NCBI GenBank assembly: GCA_002298925.1
Contig: DBMM01000146.1
Span: 17,165-81,164 of the forward strand
DNA from: Geobacter sp. UBA698
Lineage (GTDB): Bacteria; Desulfobacterota; Desulfuromonadia; Geobacterales; Pseudopelobacteraceae
Direction: 5' to 3'
DNA length: 64,000 nt
The notes below the pieces were generated by a model. It was not told the origin of the DNA. It saw nothing but the letters and a program-made list of their open reading frames with translations, and ran no database searches. The position numbers and the translations under genes were made by a program. Shown one piece after another: positions 32,868 through 41,805 of this stretch (position 1 is its first letter; every line of letters begins with the position of its first letter).

Positions 32868-34094
32868 TCACCCGCCTTCAACCAACTCTTTCATCCATTG
32901 GTCAAGCTTATCCAGTAACATATCGCGGTCAAAATTTGCTTCATAATACTTTCTACCGTTCATACCCATCTTTTCACGCTCAGATCTCGGAGTCTCATAC
33001 ATTTTGAGAATTGCGCTGACGAGTTCGTCAGGGGATTCAGCTGGACAGGTAACACCAGCGCCAGCCTCTTCAATAATCATTGCTCCTTCCCCGTCAAGAG
33101 CTGCAATGACAGGTTTGCCGCAGGCGAAGTACGACTGTATTTTTGCTGGAATAGTCAAGGCGAAAATTGGCTCTTTTCTCAGCGTGACAAGCAGTGCATC
33201 GGCGTGTGAGAAGAATGCTGGCATCGCTTCAAGGGGGTGCCTTCCGAGAAAATGGAAGTTGTCGCTTAATCCGCGTGCCCTGACCTCAGATTCAGCCCAT
33301 TCTCGAAGGCGTCCGTCACCGACTATTACCCAATGAATATCTTCATGCCCTTTAAGCTTTTCTGCAGTGGCGATAATCGTCTGAAAATCTTGCGCGGCAC
33401 CGATGTTTCCGGCAAACATGATCCAAAAACCTGGCGGGATTGAGTTGCAGATTGCCAAATCCTGCTTTTCAGCAATCGGCCGGAATATATCTTCGGCACT
33501 CTGCGGAAAGTAGATGATGTTCTCGGGGGGGCCATCATGATGCTCAATGGATTTTCTAAACGACTGTGACGTAATGAGAATCTTGTCACAGCGACGATAG
33601 ATAAATCGCACCACCGCTGCCACGGCATCGAGAATCCGTCTGGAGGTCACGGCGCCTGTTGCGGCAAGGCTCTCCGGCCAAAGATCCTGCACCCAAAACA
33701 TGATGGGAATCTTGTGCAAAAGTTTCAAAACTAGCGCTGGCAGGGCAACCGTCACAGGTGATGGTTCGAAAATAAAGATAAGATCGTACTGTGCTCTACA
33801 CCGAAACGGCGCCAAGAAGCAGGCGCTCAACACAAAAGACAGATAATTAAGGGCCAACTTTACCCCCCCCCCATTTCCGCGGGGGACAAGTGGTATGCGC
33901 ACTATCTTGGCACCATGATACTCCTGCGACGTATTGCGGAATAAACCGTAACCTGAAAAAAAACGCCCTTCCGGGTAATTGGGGATACCGGTCAGGACTG
34001 TAACGCTGTGCCCGCGCTCAATAAGGCCAGATACCAAATCATTAATTCGGAAATTTTCCGGCCAAAAATACTGTGTAACAACCAAAACGTGCAT
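32868..34094 (-). CDS. wbuB: Family 4 glycosyltransferase, WbuB-like (putative L-FucNAc transferase)
   Basis: A 408-residue cytoplasmic GT-B enzyme. The N-terminal HVLVVTQYFWPENFRINDLV, and the nucleotide-sugar site near residues 300-330 (PAKIQSYFACGKPVIAALDGE), match WbuB, the E. coli O26-type L-FucNAc transferase. Membrane contact is likely through the hydrophobic segment near 85-115 (LPALVLKLLHKIPIMFWVQDLW). It lies 6 bases after fnlC and closes the FucNAc gene set, which supports transfer of FucNAc or its amidine derivative from UDP. The acceptor is not known. Confidence 0.88.
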   Translation of the reverse strand: MHVLVVTQYFWPENFRINDLVSGLIERGHSVTVLTGIPNYPEGRFFSGYGLFRNTSQEYHGAKIVRIPLVPRGNGGGVKLALNYLSFVLSACFLAPFRCRAQYDLIFIFEPSPVTVALPALVLKLLHKIPIMFWVQDLWPESLAATGAVTSRRILDAVAAVVRFIYRRCDKILITSQSFRKSIEHHDGPPENIIYFPQSAEDIFRPIAEKQDLAICNSIPPGFWIMFAGNIGAAQDFQTIIATAEKLKGHEDIHWVIVGDGRLREWAESEVRARGLSDNFHFLGRHPLEAMPAFFSHADALLVTLRKEPIFALTIPAKIQSYFACGKPVIAALDGEGAMIIEEAGAGVTCPAESPDELVSAILKMYETPRSEREKMGMNGRKYYEANFDRDMLLDKLDQWMKELVEGG

Positions 34095-34100
34095 CGATGG

Positions 34101-35237
34101 TTATACTGACAGCTTACGCCACACGACCCTATTCACATAGTCCGTATAGCTTAATATAATGCGCAGCACCTTATCTGAGACATTCGGCATGGAGTAATCC
34201 CCTACCTGCCGCAGAGTACGTTCATTCCCCCGCTTCTGATCGACCAGGATCGACAGGCCCTGATGGACCCTGTCCAACTCCAGCCCAGTCATCATCACGC
34301 TGGTTTCTTCCATACCTTCCGGTCGTTCATGTGCCTCACGCAGATTTAAGGCTGGGAAGTTGAGGATCGACGATTCCTCATTGATCGTACCGCTGTCTGA
34401 AAGTACCGCCACTGCATGCATCTGCAGATGAACATAGTCGGTTAGGCCAAGCGGTTTCATCAGTTCGACCCGATCGTGAAAAGTGACCCCCAGGTTTTCA
34501 ACCCGCTTGCGAGTACGCGGGTGGGTGGAAACGATCACCCGCTTGCCATAGGTCTCCGCCAGACTGTTCAGGATCGCAACCAGCTTGCGGAAGTTGGTTT
34601 CAGAATCCACATTCTCTTCGCGGTGAGCACTAACGACAAAGTAGTCATAACGATTAAGGCCCAATGTAGAGAGAATAGCGGAGGCTTCGATCTTTGGCAG
34701 GTAGTGATTCAGAACCTCAAACATTGGAGAGCCGGTCTTAATGATCCTGTCTGGCGGCAGTCCCTCCCTAAGCAGATATTCGCGGGCGATATCGCTATAG
34801 GTAAGATTTATATCGCTGGTATGATCCACAATCTTCCGGTTTGTCTCTTCTGGAACGCGTTGATCAAAACAGCGGTTGCCAGCTTCCATATGAAAAATGG
34901 GAATCTTGCGCCGTTTTGCCGGAATGGCGGCCAGACAGCTATTGGTGTCGCCCAGCACCAGAAGTGCCTCAGGCTGTATCTCAGCCAACAGCGGGTCTAT
35001 TTTAATGATCATCTGGCCGATTGTCTCAGCTGCAGTGGCACCGGCAGCACCCAGAAAATAATCCGGCTTGCGGATCTCCAGATCGTTGAAAAATATTTCG
35101 TTCAGCTCGTAGTCATAATTCTGGCCTGTATGGACGAGAATGTGTTCCATGTACTGGTCCAGTTTTGGGAGGACGCGGGAAAGTCGGATAATCTCCGGCC
35201 TGGTACCGACTACGGTTAGCACTTTTAGTTTCTTCAT
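34101..35237 (-). CDS. fnlC: UDP-2-acetamido-2,6-dideoxy-L-talose 2-epimerase (FnlC/CapG/WbjD)
   Basis: A 378-residue enzyme of the non-hydrolysing UDP-GlcNAc 2-epimerase fold. It opens with LKVLTVVGTRPEIIRLSRVL. The segment HMEAGNRCFDQRVPEETNRK, in place of the VEAGLRT motif of WecB, identifies the FnlC/CapG branch that inverts C2 of UDP-N-acetyl-L-pneumosamine/talosamine to give UDP-L-FucNAc. The ATG at 35237 follows GGGGTGA. It completes the route begun by fnlA and fnlB, from which it is separated by the four-gene acyl cassette. WbuB follows directly. Confidence 0.93.
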   Translation of the reverse strand: MKKLKVLTVVGTRPEIIRLSRVLPKLDQYMEHILVHTGQNYDYELNEIFFNDLEIRKPDYFLGAAGATAAETIGQMIIKIDPLLAEIQPEALLVLGDTNSCLAAIPAKRRKIPIFHMEAGNRCFDQRVPEETNRKIVDHTSDINLTYSDIAREYLLREGLPPDRIIKTGSPMFEVLNHYLPKIEASAILSTLGLNRYDYFVVSAHREENVDSETNFRKLVAILNSLAETYGKRVIVSTHPRTRKRVENLGVTFHDRVELMKPLGLTDYVHLQMHAVAVLSDSGTINEESSILNFPALNLREAHERPEGMEETSVMMTGLELDRVHQGLSILVDQKRGNERTLRQVGDYSMPNVSDKVLRIILSYTDYVNRVVWRKLSV

Positions 35238-35286
35238 TATCACCCCGGTCGACTGATGCTGGAGAACGATTTAACTGACTTCACAA

Positions 35287-36210
35287 CTATTGCTTTGTCA
35301 ACAGTGTTTCTATGTTATTGCCGAGCAATTTGGAAAAACGGGTACTTCCCTCCTTGTTTAAATGCCCGGGGTCAGCAAACAGATCCTTGTTGTAGTTAAT
35401 TTCGGAGACCCTGTCACCATTGTAGTTAAGAAATGGAATTTGATATTTATTAGCAATGTTTTCAATGATCAGGTTCTGATTAATTACATTTATAGAGCCC
35501 CAACCGGGGATATATTCAGGTGCTTGAACCAAAATAAGTTGTGATTTATGCTCCTTAATCAATTTTATCAGTTCAATGAACACTTGCATTTTGGAGTCGT
35601 CAAACCCAACATAAGCGCTCGGATCTATTTTATCCATTGAGCTGTTAAAGCTGAATGCCACGAAACCATTGTACCTTGAGCTTTCGTCTGCCTGTGTATT
35701 AGGTAATTTAAGAACTTTTCTTAATATCATGCCACTGCTTGAAACAAGCCATTTATTTTGCAGCAAACTGGTTTTATCAATATTGCTGTCTGAGAGCAAA
35801 CTAGCGGTTACTGCGTTTGGAAAATAACGAGAATCGTGTTCGATCCTCCGTGTCAGGTGTTTCGGGATAAACATAAACCAATCCACTTCATATAAAATTA
35901 CCTTAGGTGCCTGGTTATGCTTTAAAAATAAGTTCTTATACCAAGAAAGTATGAACGAAGGGCCAGCACCATCTAATGCAAAATTATAAAAATTCCCAGG
36001 GGGAATATATTTGGGATTAATGCCTTGTGCTGCATGTGAAGCTCCAATGATGATATTATCTTTTCTCCGGCCATTAAATAATTCATTGTAAGCTTGAACA
36101 TAATTATTTAAGTTAAAAGTATCAATGTGCTTTGCATAATATTCGATAGCAGTTAATGTCAATAACAACAATATGGAATGAACAATTATTTTATTTGACA
36201 GTTTTCGCAT
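35287..36210 (-). CDS. SGNH-like (DltD/AlgX-type) protein of the acylation cassette
   Basis: A 307-residue protein anchored by one N-terminal helix (IIVHSILLLLTLTAIEYY, about 9-26), with the rest outside. NIIIGASHAAQGINPKYI near 55-72 has the GxSH nucleophile block seen in DltD/AlgX-like SGNH proteins, and LFADPGHLNKEGSTRF near 283-298 has the Asp-x-x-His pair. The catalytic Ser, Asp and His are thus all present. These proteins take an acyl group delivered by a MBOAT protein and pass it to a polymer outside the membrane. The ATG at 36210 lies 4 bases into the gap after the MBOAT stop, so they are co-translated. The base composition is the most AT-rich of the locus. Confidence 0.75.
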   Translation of the reverse strand: MRKLSNKIIVHSILLLLTLTAIEYYAKHIDTFNLNNYVQAYNELFNGRRKDNIIIGASHAAQGINPKYIPPGNFYNFALDGAGPSFILSWYKNLFLKHNQAPKVILYEVDWFMFIPKHLTRRIEHDSRYFPNAVTASLLSDSNIDKTSLLQNKWLVSSSGMILRKVLKLPNTQADESSRYNGFVAFSFNSSMDKIDPSAYVGFDDSKMQVFIELIKLIKEHKSQLILVQAPEYIPGWGSINVINQNLIIENIANKYQIPFLNYNGDRVSEINYNKDLFADPGHLNKEGSTRFSKLLGNNIETLLTKQ

Positions 36211-36211
36211 G

Positions 36212-37651
36212 CTAAAATCCAAAATATATGAAACCGGCATTTTCGGAAATCCCAAATAATAGGATTGTTACAACAAGCAGATAATATATTATATGCCTGC
36301 CTACCGCGCTCACTTTATTGAGATGCTGCATGCCCTTGTTAAAGTCGCTGAAGGTGCCCACCAGAATTACTCCAAGCAGGATAATTGCTTCCAACCTCCC
36401 TTGCGACAACAACAACTTTGCACTGCCCCCTTTCATCCAGTTCAACAGGTTCGATATTACATAGATGGCATCCTTTAGATTGGCAGCCCTAAAGAAGATC
36501 CATGCAAAACTCACCAAATTGAACGTCACGAAGATCTGCCAGTACTTCAGGAATTTAGTTTTCTCAATCACCAACGCTTTATGCAGCTTCTTCTGATAGG
36601 GTTTGTAAAATACTGAACAGGCCATATACAAGCCATGCAACCCGCCCCAAATCACAAACCCCCAACTTGCACCATGCCAAATTCCTGATACTAGAAATGC
36701 TACAACCAGTGCCATGGCAGTGCCCCAATTCTTCCGGTTTCGCCACTGCATCTGTAGTGGTTTAAAAATGTAGTCGAGTATCCAACGGGAGAACGTAATG
36801 TGCCACCGTCTCCAGAAGTCGGCTACAGATGTGGCAAGGTACGGGCTGTTGAAGTTCTGGGACAGGTTGATGTTGAAGAGTCTGGCACTACCAAGTGCCA
36901 TGTCGGTATAGCCGGAGAAGTCCATGTAAATCTGGAAAGAGTATGCGTAGGTAGCCAGCAACAACGGTAGCCCTGTGAACGCGTGGACATCGTTATATAC
37001 CACATCCACGTACAAGCCAAGGCGATCCGCAATCACAACCTTCTTGAACAGTCCCCAAGTGAACAACAGCATCCCAAAGCGCATGTTGACGTAATTGAAC
37101 TCATACTTGGTCTTCAGTTGTGGAATCAGATCGCCAGCACGTTCTATCGGACCTTGGAGCAGTTTGGGGAAAAATGCTAGATACAAGGCAAAGTACCCGA
37201 AATGCCGTTCAGGTTTCTCTATCTCAAGGTAGATGTCAAAAAGGTAGGATATGGCCTGAAAGACATAATAGGATACCCCAATGGATACGAACGCCTTGAC
37301 TGGTTGAATCTGAGTATCTAGTGAAAGCAGGGTTGATAGTGCCTTCAGGTTGTCCGAAAGAAACGGTAGGTATTTCATGCCCACCAGAATTAGTACGTTG
37401 GTCGCAACCCCGCACCAGAGTAGAACTCGCTTTGCTTTTGCAGACTCTGCCTGATCCAACCAGATTCCGAAACCGTAGGTCGTCATTGCTACCAGTATCA
37501 GAACAGCCAGCAGGTAAGGCACATTCAAGGCAGCATAGAACAGCAGGCTTGATGCCAGCAGAACAAACCAACGTGCCCGTTCTCCTACAAAGTAGAAGAC
37601 CAGATAAATTACCGGCAGGAACAAGAAGTATTTGAGCGAATTGAAGGGCAT
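36212..37651 (-). CDS. MBOAT-family membrane O-acyltransferase (AlgI/DltB-like)
   Basis: A 479-residue membrane protein with about ten to twelve helices. The MBOAT signature is present: FWRRWHITFSRWILDYIFKP near 270-289 and the conserved His in SGIWHGASWGFVIWGGLHG near 310-330. The N-terminal YFLFLPVIYLVFYFVGERAR also fits AlgI/DltB. Such proteins move an acyl group from a cytoplasmic donor (carrier protein or CoA) across the membrane for transfer to a surface glycan. It is between an acyl carrier protein gene (12 bases upstream) and an SGNH partner. No algF or algJ is present. Confidence 0.93.
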   Translation of the reverse strand: MPFNSLKYFLFLPVIYLVFYFVGERARWFVLLASSLLFYAALNVPYLLAVLILVAMTTYGFGIWLDQAESAKAKRVLLWCGVATNVLILVGMKYLPFLSDNLKALSTLLSLDTQIQPVKAFVSIGVSYYVFQAISYLFDIYLEIEKPERHFGYFALYLAFFPKLLQGPIERAGDLIPQLKTKYEFNYVNMRFGMLLFTWGLFKKVVIADRLGLYVDVVYNDVHAFTGLPLLLATYAYSFQIYMDFSGYTDMALGSARLFNINLSQNFNSPYLATSVADFWRRWHITFSRWILDYIFKPLQMQWRNRKNWGTAMALVVAFLVSGIWHGASWGFVIWGGLHGLYMACSVFYKPYQKKLHKALVIEKTKFLKYWQIFVTFNLVSFAWIFFRAANLKDAIYVISNLLNWMKGGSAKLLLSQGRLEAIILLGVILVGTFSDFNKGMQHLNKVSAVGRHIIYYLLVVTILLFGISENAGFIYFGF

Positions 37652-37662
37652 TGCGCTTTGTG

Positions 37663-37899
37663 TCAGGCGGTAATCTTGCTGCGGATGCTATTCAGCAAAT
37701 CACCAACGTTCTTGAAGGTCAGCAGTTCTTTCTGGGAAAACCTGATGTTGAAATTGGATTCGATAGCTACGATTAGATTGACGTGAGAAAGAGAATCCCA
37801 GCCATCTACGTCATTAGCGGTCACTTCGGGAGTGATTTTGATGTCATCATCATCAAATACTACACAGAAAATCTCGTTCAATTTATCCTGCAACTCCAT
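37663..37899 (-). CDS. Acyl carrier protein
   Basis: A 78-residue carrier protein. The phosphopantetheine attachment motif is GWDSLSHVNLIVAIE with the modified Ser near residue 36 (DSL). The acidic helix II after it is intact. It differs from the fatty-acid ACP by a longer acidic loop (FDDDDIKITPEVTANDVD) and more Asn/Ser, which suits a dedicated carrier. It lies 2 bases after the stop of the acyl-CoA synthetase-like gene and just before the MBOAT gene, so it probably receives an acyl group from the former and hands it to the latter, as DltC does. Confidence 0.93.
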   Translation of the reverse strand: MELQDKLNEIFCVVFDDDDIKITPEVTANDVDGWDSLSHVNLIVAIESNFNIRFSQKELLTFKNVGDLLNSIRSKITA

Positions 37900-37901
37900 G
37901 G

Positions 37902-39524
37902 TTATTCCTCCAATGTGGATATGTCACCGGTATCCTGCCCCAAGTAACGAGCTTTCAGAACCCGACGCATGATCTTGCCGCTTTTATTTTTGGGTACGCT
38001 GTCAACAATGATGATTTCTTGTGGTGTTGCTATGGATGATGCCCTGTTGCTGACATGAAGCCTGACTTTTACTTCCAGTTCCTTTGACCAAGTGAACTGT
38101 TTATGCAAGTAAACAAAGGCAACAACCTTTTCATAGAGCAATTCATCAGGTGCGCCAATAACCCCGGATTCGGCTATTTCTTCAATTTCTAGAAGTACGC
38201 TTTCAACTTCAAAGGGACTGATCAAGTGACCGGCGGTGTTGATAACATCATCACTGCGACCCTTGAACCAATAAAAACCATCGTCATCCCGAACGGCAGT
38301 GTCGCCGGTGTAGTAATAGCCGTTCTTGATCTTGGAATTATATGCTGATTCATTATTCAAGTAGGTGACGAACATTGAAGACCATCCGGTCTTGAGACAG
38401 AGATTACCTTGCTGGTTATTCCCAAGGATCTTTCCATCATCGGCGATGATTTCAGGCTCAATGCCGTTAAGCGGTGTTCCCATGGAACCAGGTCTGATCT
38501 CAAGTCCGGGCCGGTTGGTGATCATAATGCCGCCGGTCTCAGTCTGGAACCAAGTGTCGTAAATATCTTTACCGATGGTGGCCCGTGACCATGAGATGAC
38601 TTCGGGGTTGAGCGGTTCACCAACGCTGAAGATGTGCCTGAGGGTACCTAGGTCATAGCCTTTGTATAGTTCTGAATCTTCCCGCATCAACATGCGCAGT
38701 GCTGTTGGGGCTGAATACCAGATTGTTACAGCCTCGTTCTGTAAGAGGTCGAACCAGAGTTTAGCATCATAGCCGCCACCGTAATGTACCTGCGTTACAC
38801 CGAGACTCCAAGGGCCGATGATTCCGTATGATGTGCCAGTTACCCATCCTTGATCGGCAGTACACCAGAAGATATCGGATGTGGTCAGGTTTAGCACTTC
38901 AGATGTGGTCCTGCTCTGGTGAAGAATACTATGGTGGACATGTAGCACACCCTTAGGTTTGCCCGTTGATCCGGAAGTGTAATGGAGTACAGAGGGGGTG
39001 ACAGGTGCGGTGATGGGTGCGGTAAAATCATCGGAGGCTTGGCGAACAAGTGCCGGATAGCTGAGGATGTCTTGTGACTGGTGTTCTTCAATATCGGTAA
39101 CGATGATGTATTCCAAAGAAGGAAGCTGGTCTTTGATACGGGTTATTTTTTTGAGAAGGCTCTTTTTTGTAACGATCCCTTTGGCCTTGGCATCACCCAG
39201 TCGGTCAAGGAGCGCATCATCACCAAAATTTGAAAAGAGCGTGCCGCAGATTACCTGAAATTTTAGCGCACCCAAGAAGCTGAAGAACTGTTCGGGTGTT
39301 TTTGGTAGGAAGGTAAACAGGATGTCCCCAGCATCAAATCCAAGCAACTGCAAGGCATTAGCAAATCTGTTTGATTCACGGTCGAGGTCGCTGAAGGTGT
39401 AGTTAGTACGTTCCTGATGTGAAGATACCCAGCGGAAGGCAACTTTATCACCACGTCCCAGATCACACTGCTGGCGAGTACATATGTGACCTATATTGTA
39501 TTGATCGCCCCTGATAATGTTCAT
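37902..39524 (-). CDS. Acyl-CoA/acyl-ACP ligase (acetyl-CoA-synthetase-like, ANL family)
   Basis: A 540-residue adenylating enzyme. The P-loop is HYTSGSTGKPKGVLH near 205-219. The A5 region is DTWFQTETGGIM, the A7 region TGDTAVRDDDGFYWFKGRSD, and the catalytic Lys is in KNKSGKIMRR near the end. The segment TADQGWVTGTSYGIIGPW follows short-chain acetyl/propionyl-CoA synthetases more than fatty acid or D-alanine ligases. It therefore probably activates a small carboxylic acid. The next gene is a carrier protein, so the acceptor may be ACP rather than CoA. The ATG at 39524 has GAGGTGG directly upstream. Confidence 0.85.
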   Translation of the reverse strand: MNIIRGDQYNIGHICTRQQCDLGRGDKVAFRWVSSHQERTNYTFSDLDRESNRFANALQLLGFDAGDILFTFLPKTPEQFFSFLGALKFQVICGTLFSNFGDDALLDRLGDAKAKGIVTKKSLLKKITRIKDQLPSLEYIIVTDIEEHQSQDILSYPALVRQASDDFTAPITAPVTPSVLHYTSGSTGKPKGVLHVHHSILHQSRTTSEVLNLTTSDIFWCTADQGWVTGTSYGIIGPWSLGVTQVHYGGGYDAKLWFDLLQNEAVTIWYSAPTALRMLMREDSELYKGYDLGTLRHIFSVGEPLNPEVISWSRATIGKDIYDTWFQTETGGIMITNRPGLEIRPGSMGTPLNGIEPEIIADDGKILGNNQQGNLCLKTGWSSMFVTYLNNESAYNSKIKNGYYYTGDTAVRDDDGFYWFKGRSDDVINTAGHLISPFEVESVLLEIEEIAESGVIGAPDELLYEKVVAFVYLHKQFTWSKELEVKVRLHVSNRASSIATPQEIIIVDSVPKNKSGKIMRRVLKARYLGQDTGDISTLEE

Positions 39525-39637
39525 TACCACCTCAATCAAATACCAACGCTTAATTTTCCAACATACCTGTCTGAATTGCCATCGAAAACCCTTTATATTA
39601 ATCGGGACCAACTGTCGGCACTGTCCCCTTAATCGAT

Positions 39638-40759
39638 TTAAACCGGGAGTACCGGTTCAAAAAAGGTATCCGGTGTTTCAGTGTCAAACAGTTCGTTACA
39701 CCACATGACGGTGACCATTTCGGTCTCACCGGTATTGGTAATGTTGTGTGTATAGCCCGAGGGGATATCCACCACCTCCAGCTTGTCGCCGGAAACAGGA
39801 TACTCAATGATCTTTTCACTCCCAACCCGCCTGAAACGGATCACCCCCTGGCCGCTGACAACCAGAAATTTCTCGTTTTTTGTATGATGCCAGTGGTTAC
39901 CCTTGGTAACGCCTGGTTTGGAAATATTGACAGACACCTGTCCACGCTCAGGTGTCTTGATGAATTCGGTAAACGATCCACGCTCATCAACATTCATTTT
40001 CAACGGATAGCTGAACTTGTCTTCTGGCAAATAACTGAGGTAGGTGCTGTACAGTTTTTTTACAAACGGATCGGCCATGTTCGGAATGCTTCTCAGCTCA
40101 CGGCTTTCTCTAAATGAACGGATCAGTTCTACTATGTCTCCCAGTTTTATGGTATGCACCGGCTGCACAACACAAAAGCCATCCAGCATCTCAGCTTCGC
40201 CTTCAAGTAAGGCTACGAAGGCTCGCACCACATCGTCGATGTAGACCAGGTTCATCACCACTTCAGGATCGTTAACCTGAATGGGGAGTCCATTGGCAAT
40301 GTTGTTACAAAAGGTGGCGACCCCGGAATTGTAGTTGGGACGGCACCATTTGCCAAAGACATTGGGAAGACGGAAGACATGTACGGCAGCACCGGTTTCC
40401 CGGCCATAAGTAAAAACAATCTCTTCTGCCTCGCGTTTACTGGCTCCGTACGGGTTGTCAAGGGCAGCCTGGGTAGATGAGGTGATGGCAAGCGGCACTT
40501 TTTTAGCACTATTAGCAAGATGGTGACAAATCTGGGCGGTCAGGTCAGTATTCCCCGTTCGAAACTCCTCCGGATTTTGAGGACGGTTCACGCCTGCCAG
40601 ATGAAATACGAAATCAGCTTGGGAAAGGAGGGTTGGCAGCATGGAGGGATCGTGCTGTACATCAAAACAAATGATACGCAAATCATCTCTACCCTGGAGC
40701 GATACCCTTAAGTTCTTGCCGACAAATCCTTCTGAACCTGTTACAAGAACAGTCTTCAT
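39638..40759 (-). CDS. fnlB: UDP-4-keto-6-deoxy-HexNAc reductase with cupin domain (FnlB/CapF/WbjC)
   Basis: A 373-residue bifunctional enzyme. The N-terminal SDR domain (TVLVTGSEGFVGKNLRVSL, residues 3-21; Tyr-Lys in NPYGASKREAEEI) reduces the 4-keto group. The C-terminal domain from about 245 is a cupin (NHWHHTKNEKFLVVSG, metal-binding His) that in CapF epimerises C3. The product is UDP-2-acetamido-2,6-dideoxy-L-talose. The start codon overlaps the fnlA stop. The 112-base gap downstream, before the acyl cassette, holds a GGGACAG-type hairpin (39602-39628). Confidence 0.94.
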   Translation of the reverse strand: MKTVLVTGSEGFVGKNLRVSLQGRDDLRIICFDVQHDPSMLPTLLSQADFVFHLAGVNRPQNPEEFRTGNTDLTAQICHHLANSAKKVPLAITSSTQAALDNPYGASKREAEEIVFTYGRETGAAVHVFRLPNVFGKWCRPNYNSGVATFCNNIANGLPIQVNDPEVVMNLVYIDDVVRAFVALLEGEAEMLDGFCVVQPVHTIKLGDIVELIRSFRESRELRSIPNMADPFVKKLYSTYLSYLPEDKFSYPLKMNVDERGSFTEFIKTPERGQVSVNISKPGVTKGNHWHHTKNEKFLVVSGQGVIRFRRVGSEKIIEYPVSGDKLEVVDIPSGYTHNITNTGETEMVTVMWCNELFDTETPDTFFEPVLPV

Positions 40760-41781
40760 CGTCTGATTCCTGAAGCAGCAAGTTCCTGCTGGATGTAGTC
40801 AAGCTTCAAGAGCAACTCTTTAACCTCTTCGACATTCAGCCGCCGGGTATTGTGAGAGTTATAGTCCTCTATTTCGGCAATCTTCTCTTCGCCTTCGGTG
40901 AAATACTTTCCGTAATTCAAATCCCGGTCATCCGGCACTATCCGGTAATAACCACCGAGATCCTCGGCCTTGACCCGCTCTTCGCGGGTCAACAGGGTTT
41001 CGTACAGTTTTTCGCCATGGCGGGTACCGATCACCTTGATTGGGTTGTCGGCCTGGAACAGCTCCTTGACGGCCATCGCCAAATCAAAAATCGTTGATGC
41101 CGGGGCTTTCTGTACAAAGATGTCCCCCTGGCGGGCATTATTGAAGCCATAAATCACCAGATCAACGGCATCTTCCAGCGACATTAGGTAGCGGGTCATG
41201 TTTGGATCAGTAACCGTAAGCGGTTTACCTTCGCGAATCTGCTTTATAAAAAGTGGGATCACTGAGCCGCGCGAAGCCATAACATTGCCATAGCGGGTTC
41301 CGCAAATAACAGTTTTAGCGGTATCCGTGGTACGAGCTTTAGCAACCATCAGTTTCTCCATCATCGCCTTGGAAATGCCCATGGCGTTGATCGGATAAAC
41401 CGCCTTGTCGGTACTCAGGCAGATCACCTTTTTCACCTTGGTGGCGAGCGACGCATTCAGCACATTCTCAGTGCCGAGCACGTTGGTCCGCACCGCTTCC
41501 ATCGGATAGAATTCGCAGGAAGGCACCTGTTTGAGCGCTGCTGCATGGAATACATAATCCACGCCATGCATTGCCGAGTTGAGGCTATCATAGGTGCGCA
41601 CATCTCCGATGTAGAACTTGACCTTGGAGTTGTTCAGCTCAATCCGCATGTCTTCCTGCTTCTTCTCGTCACGGCTGAAGACTCGAATTTCCTTGATATC
41701 GGTGTGAAGAAAGCGTCGTAGGACAGCGTTACCAAAAGAACCGGTGCCGCCAGTAATCAACAAAATTTTGTTATTGAACAT
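40756..41781 (-). CDS. fnlA: UDP-GlcNAc 4,6-dehydratase (5-inverting) FnlA/CapE/WbjB
   Basis: A 341-residue soluble SDR that starts UDP-L-FucNAc synthesis. The NAD-binding loop is LLITGGTGSFGNAVLRRFL (residues 6-24). CLSTDKAVYPINAMGISKAM carries the Thr-Asp-Lys/Met catalytic set of this family instead of the Tyr-x-x-x-Lys motif. It lacks the membrane helices of the PglF/WbpM-type enzyme at 26706-28670, so the locus has two dehydratases of different stereochemistry. It is followed without gap by fnlB and preceded by the amidotransferase trio. Confidence 0.94.
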   Translation of the reverse strand: MFNNKILLITGGTGSFGNAVLRRFLHTDIKEIRVFSRDEKKQEDMRIELNNSKVKFYIGDVRTYDSLNSAMHGVDYVFHAAALKQVPSCEFYPMEAVRTNVLGTENVLNASLATKVKKVICLSTDKAVYPINAMGISKAMMEKLMVAKARTTDTAKTVICGTRYGNVMASRGSVIPLFIKQIREGKPLTVTDPNMTRYLMSLEDAVDLVIYGFNNARQGDIFVQKAPASTIFDLAMAVKELFQADNPIKVIGTRHGEKLYETLLTREERVKAEDLGGYYRIVPDDRDLNYGKYFTEGEEKIAEIEDYNSHNTRRLNVEEVKELLLKLDYIQQELAASGIRR

Positions 41782-41805
41782 GGGCTTGAACCATACCTGA
41801 GGAAG

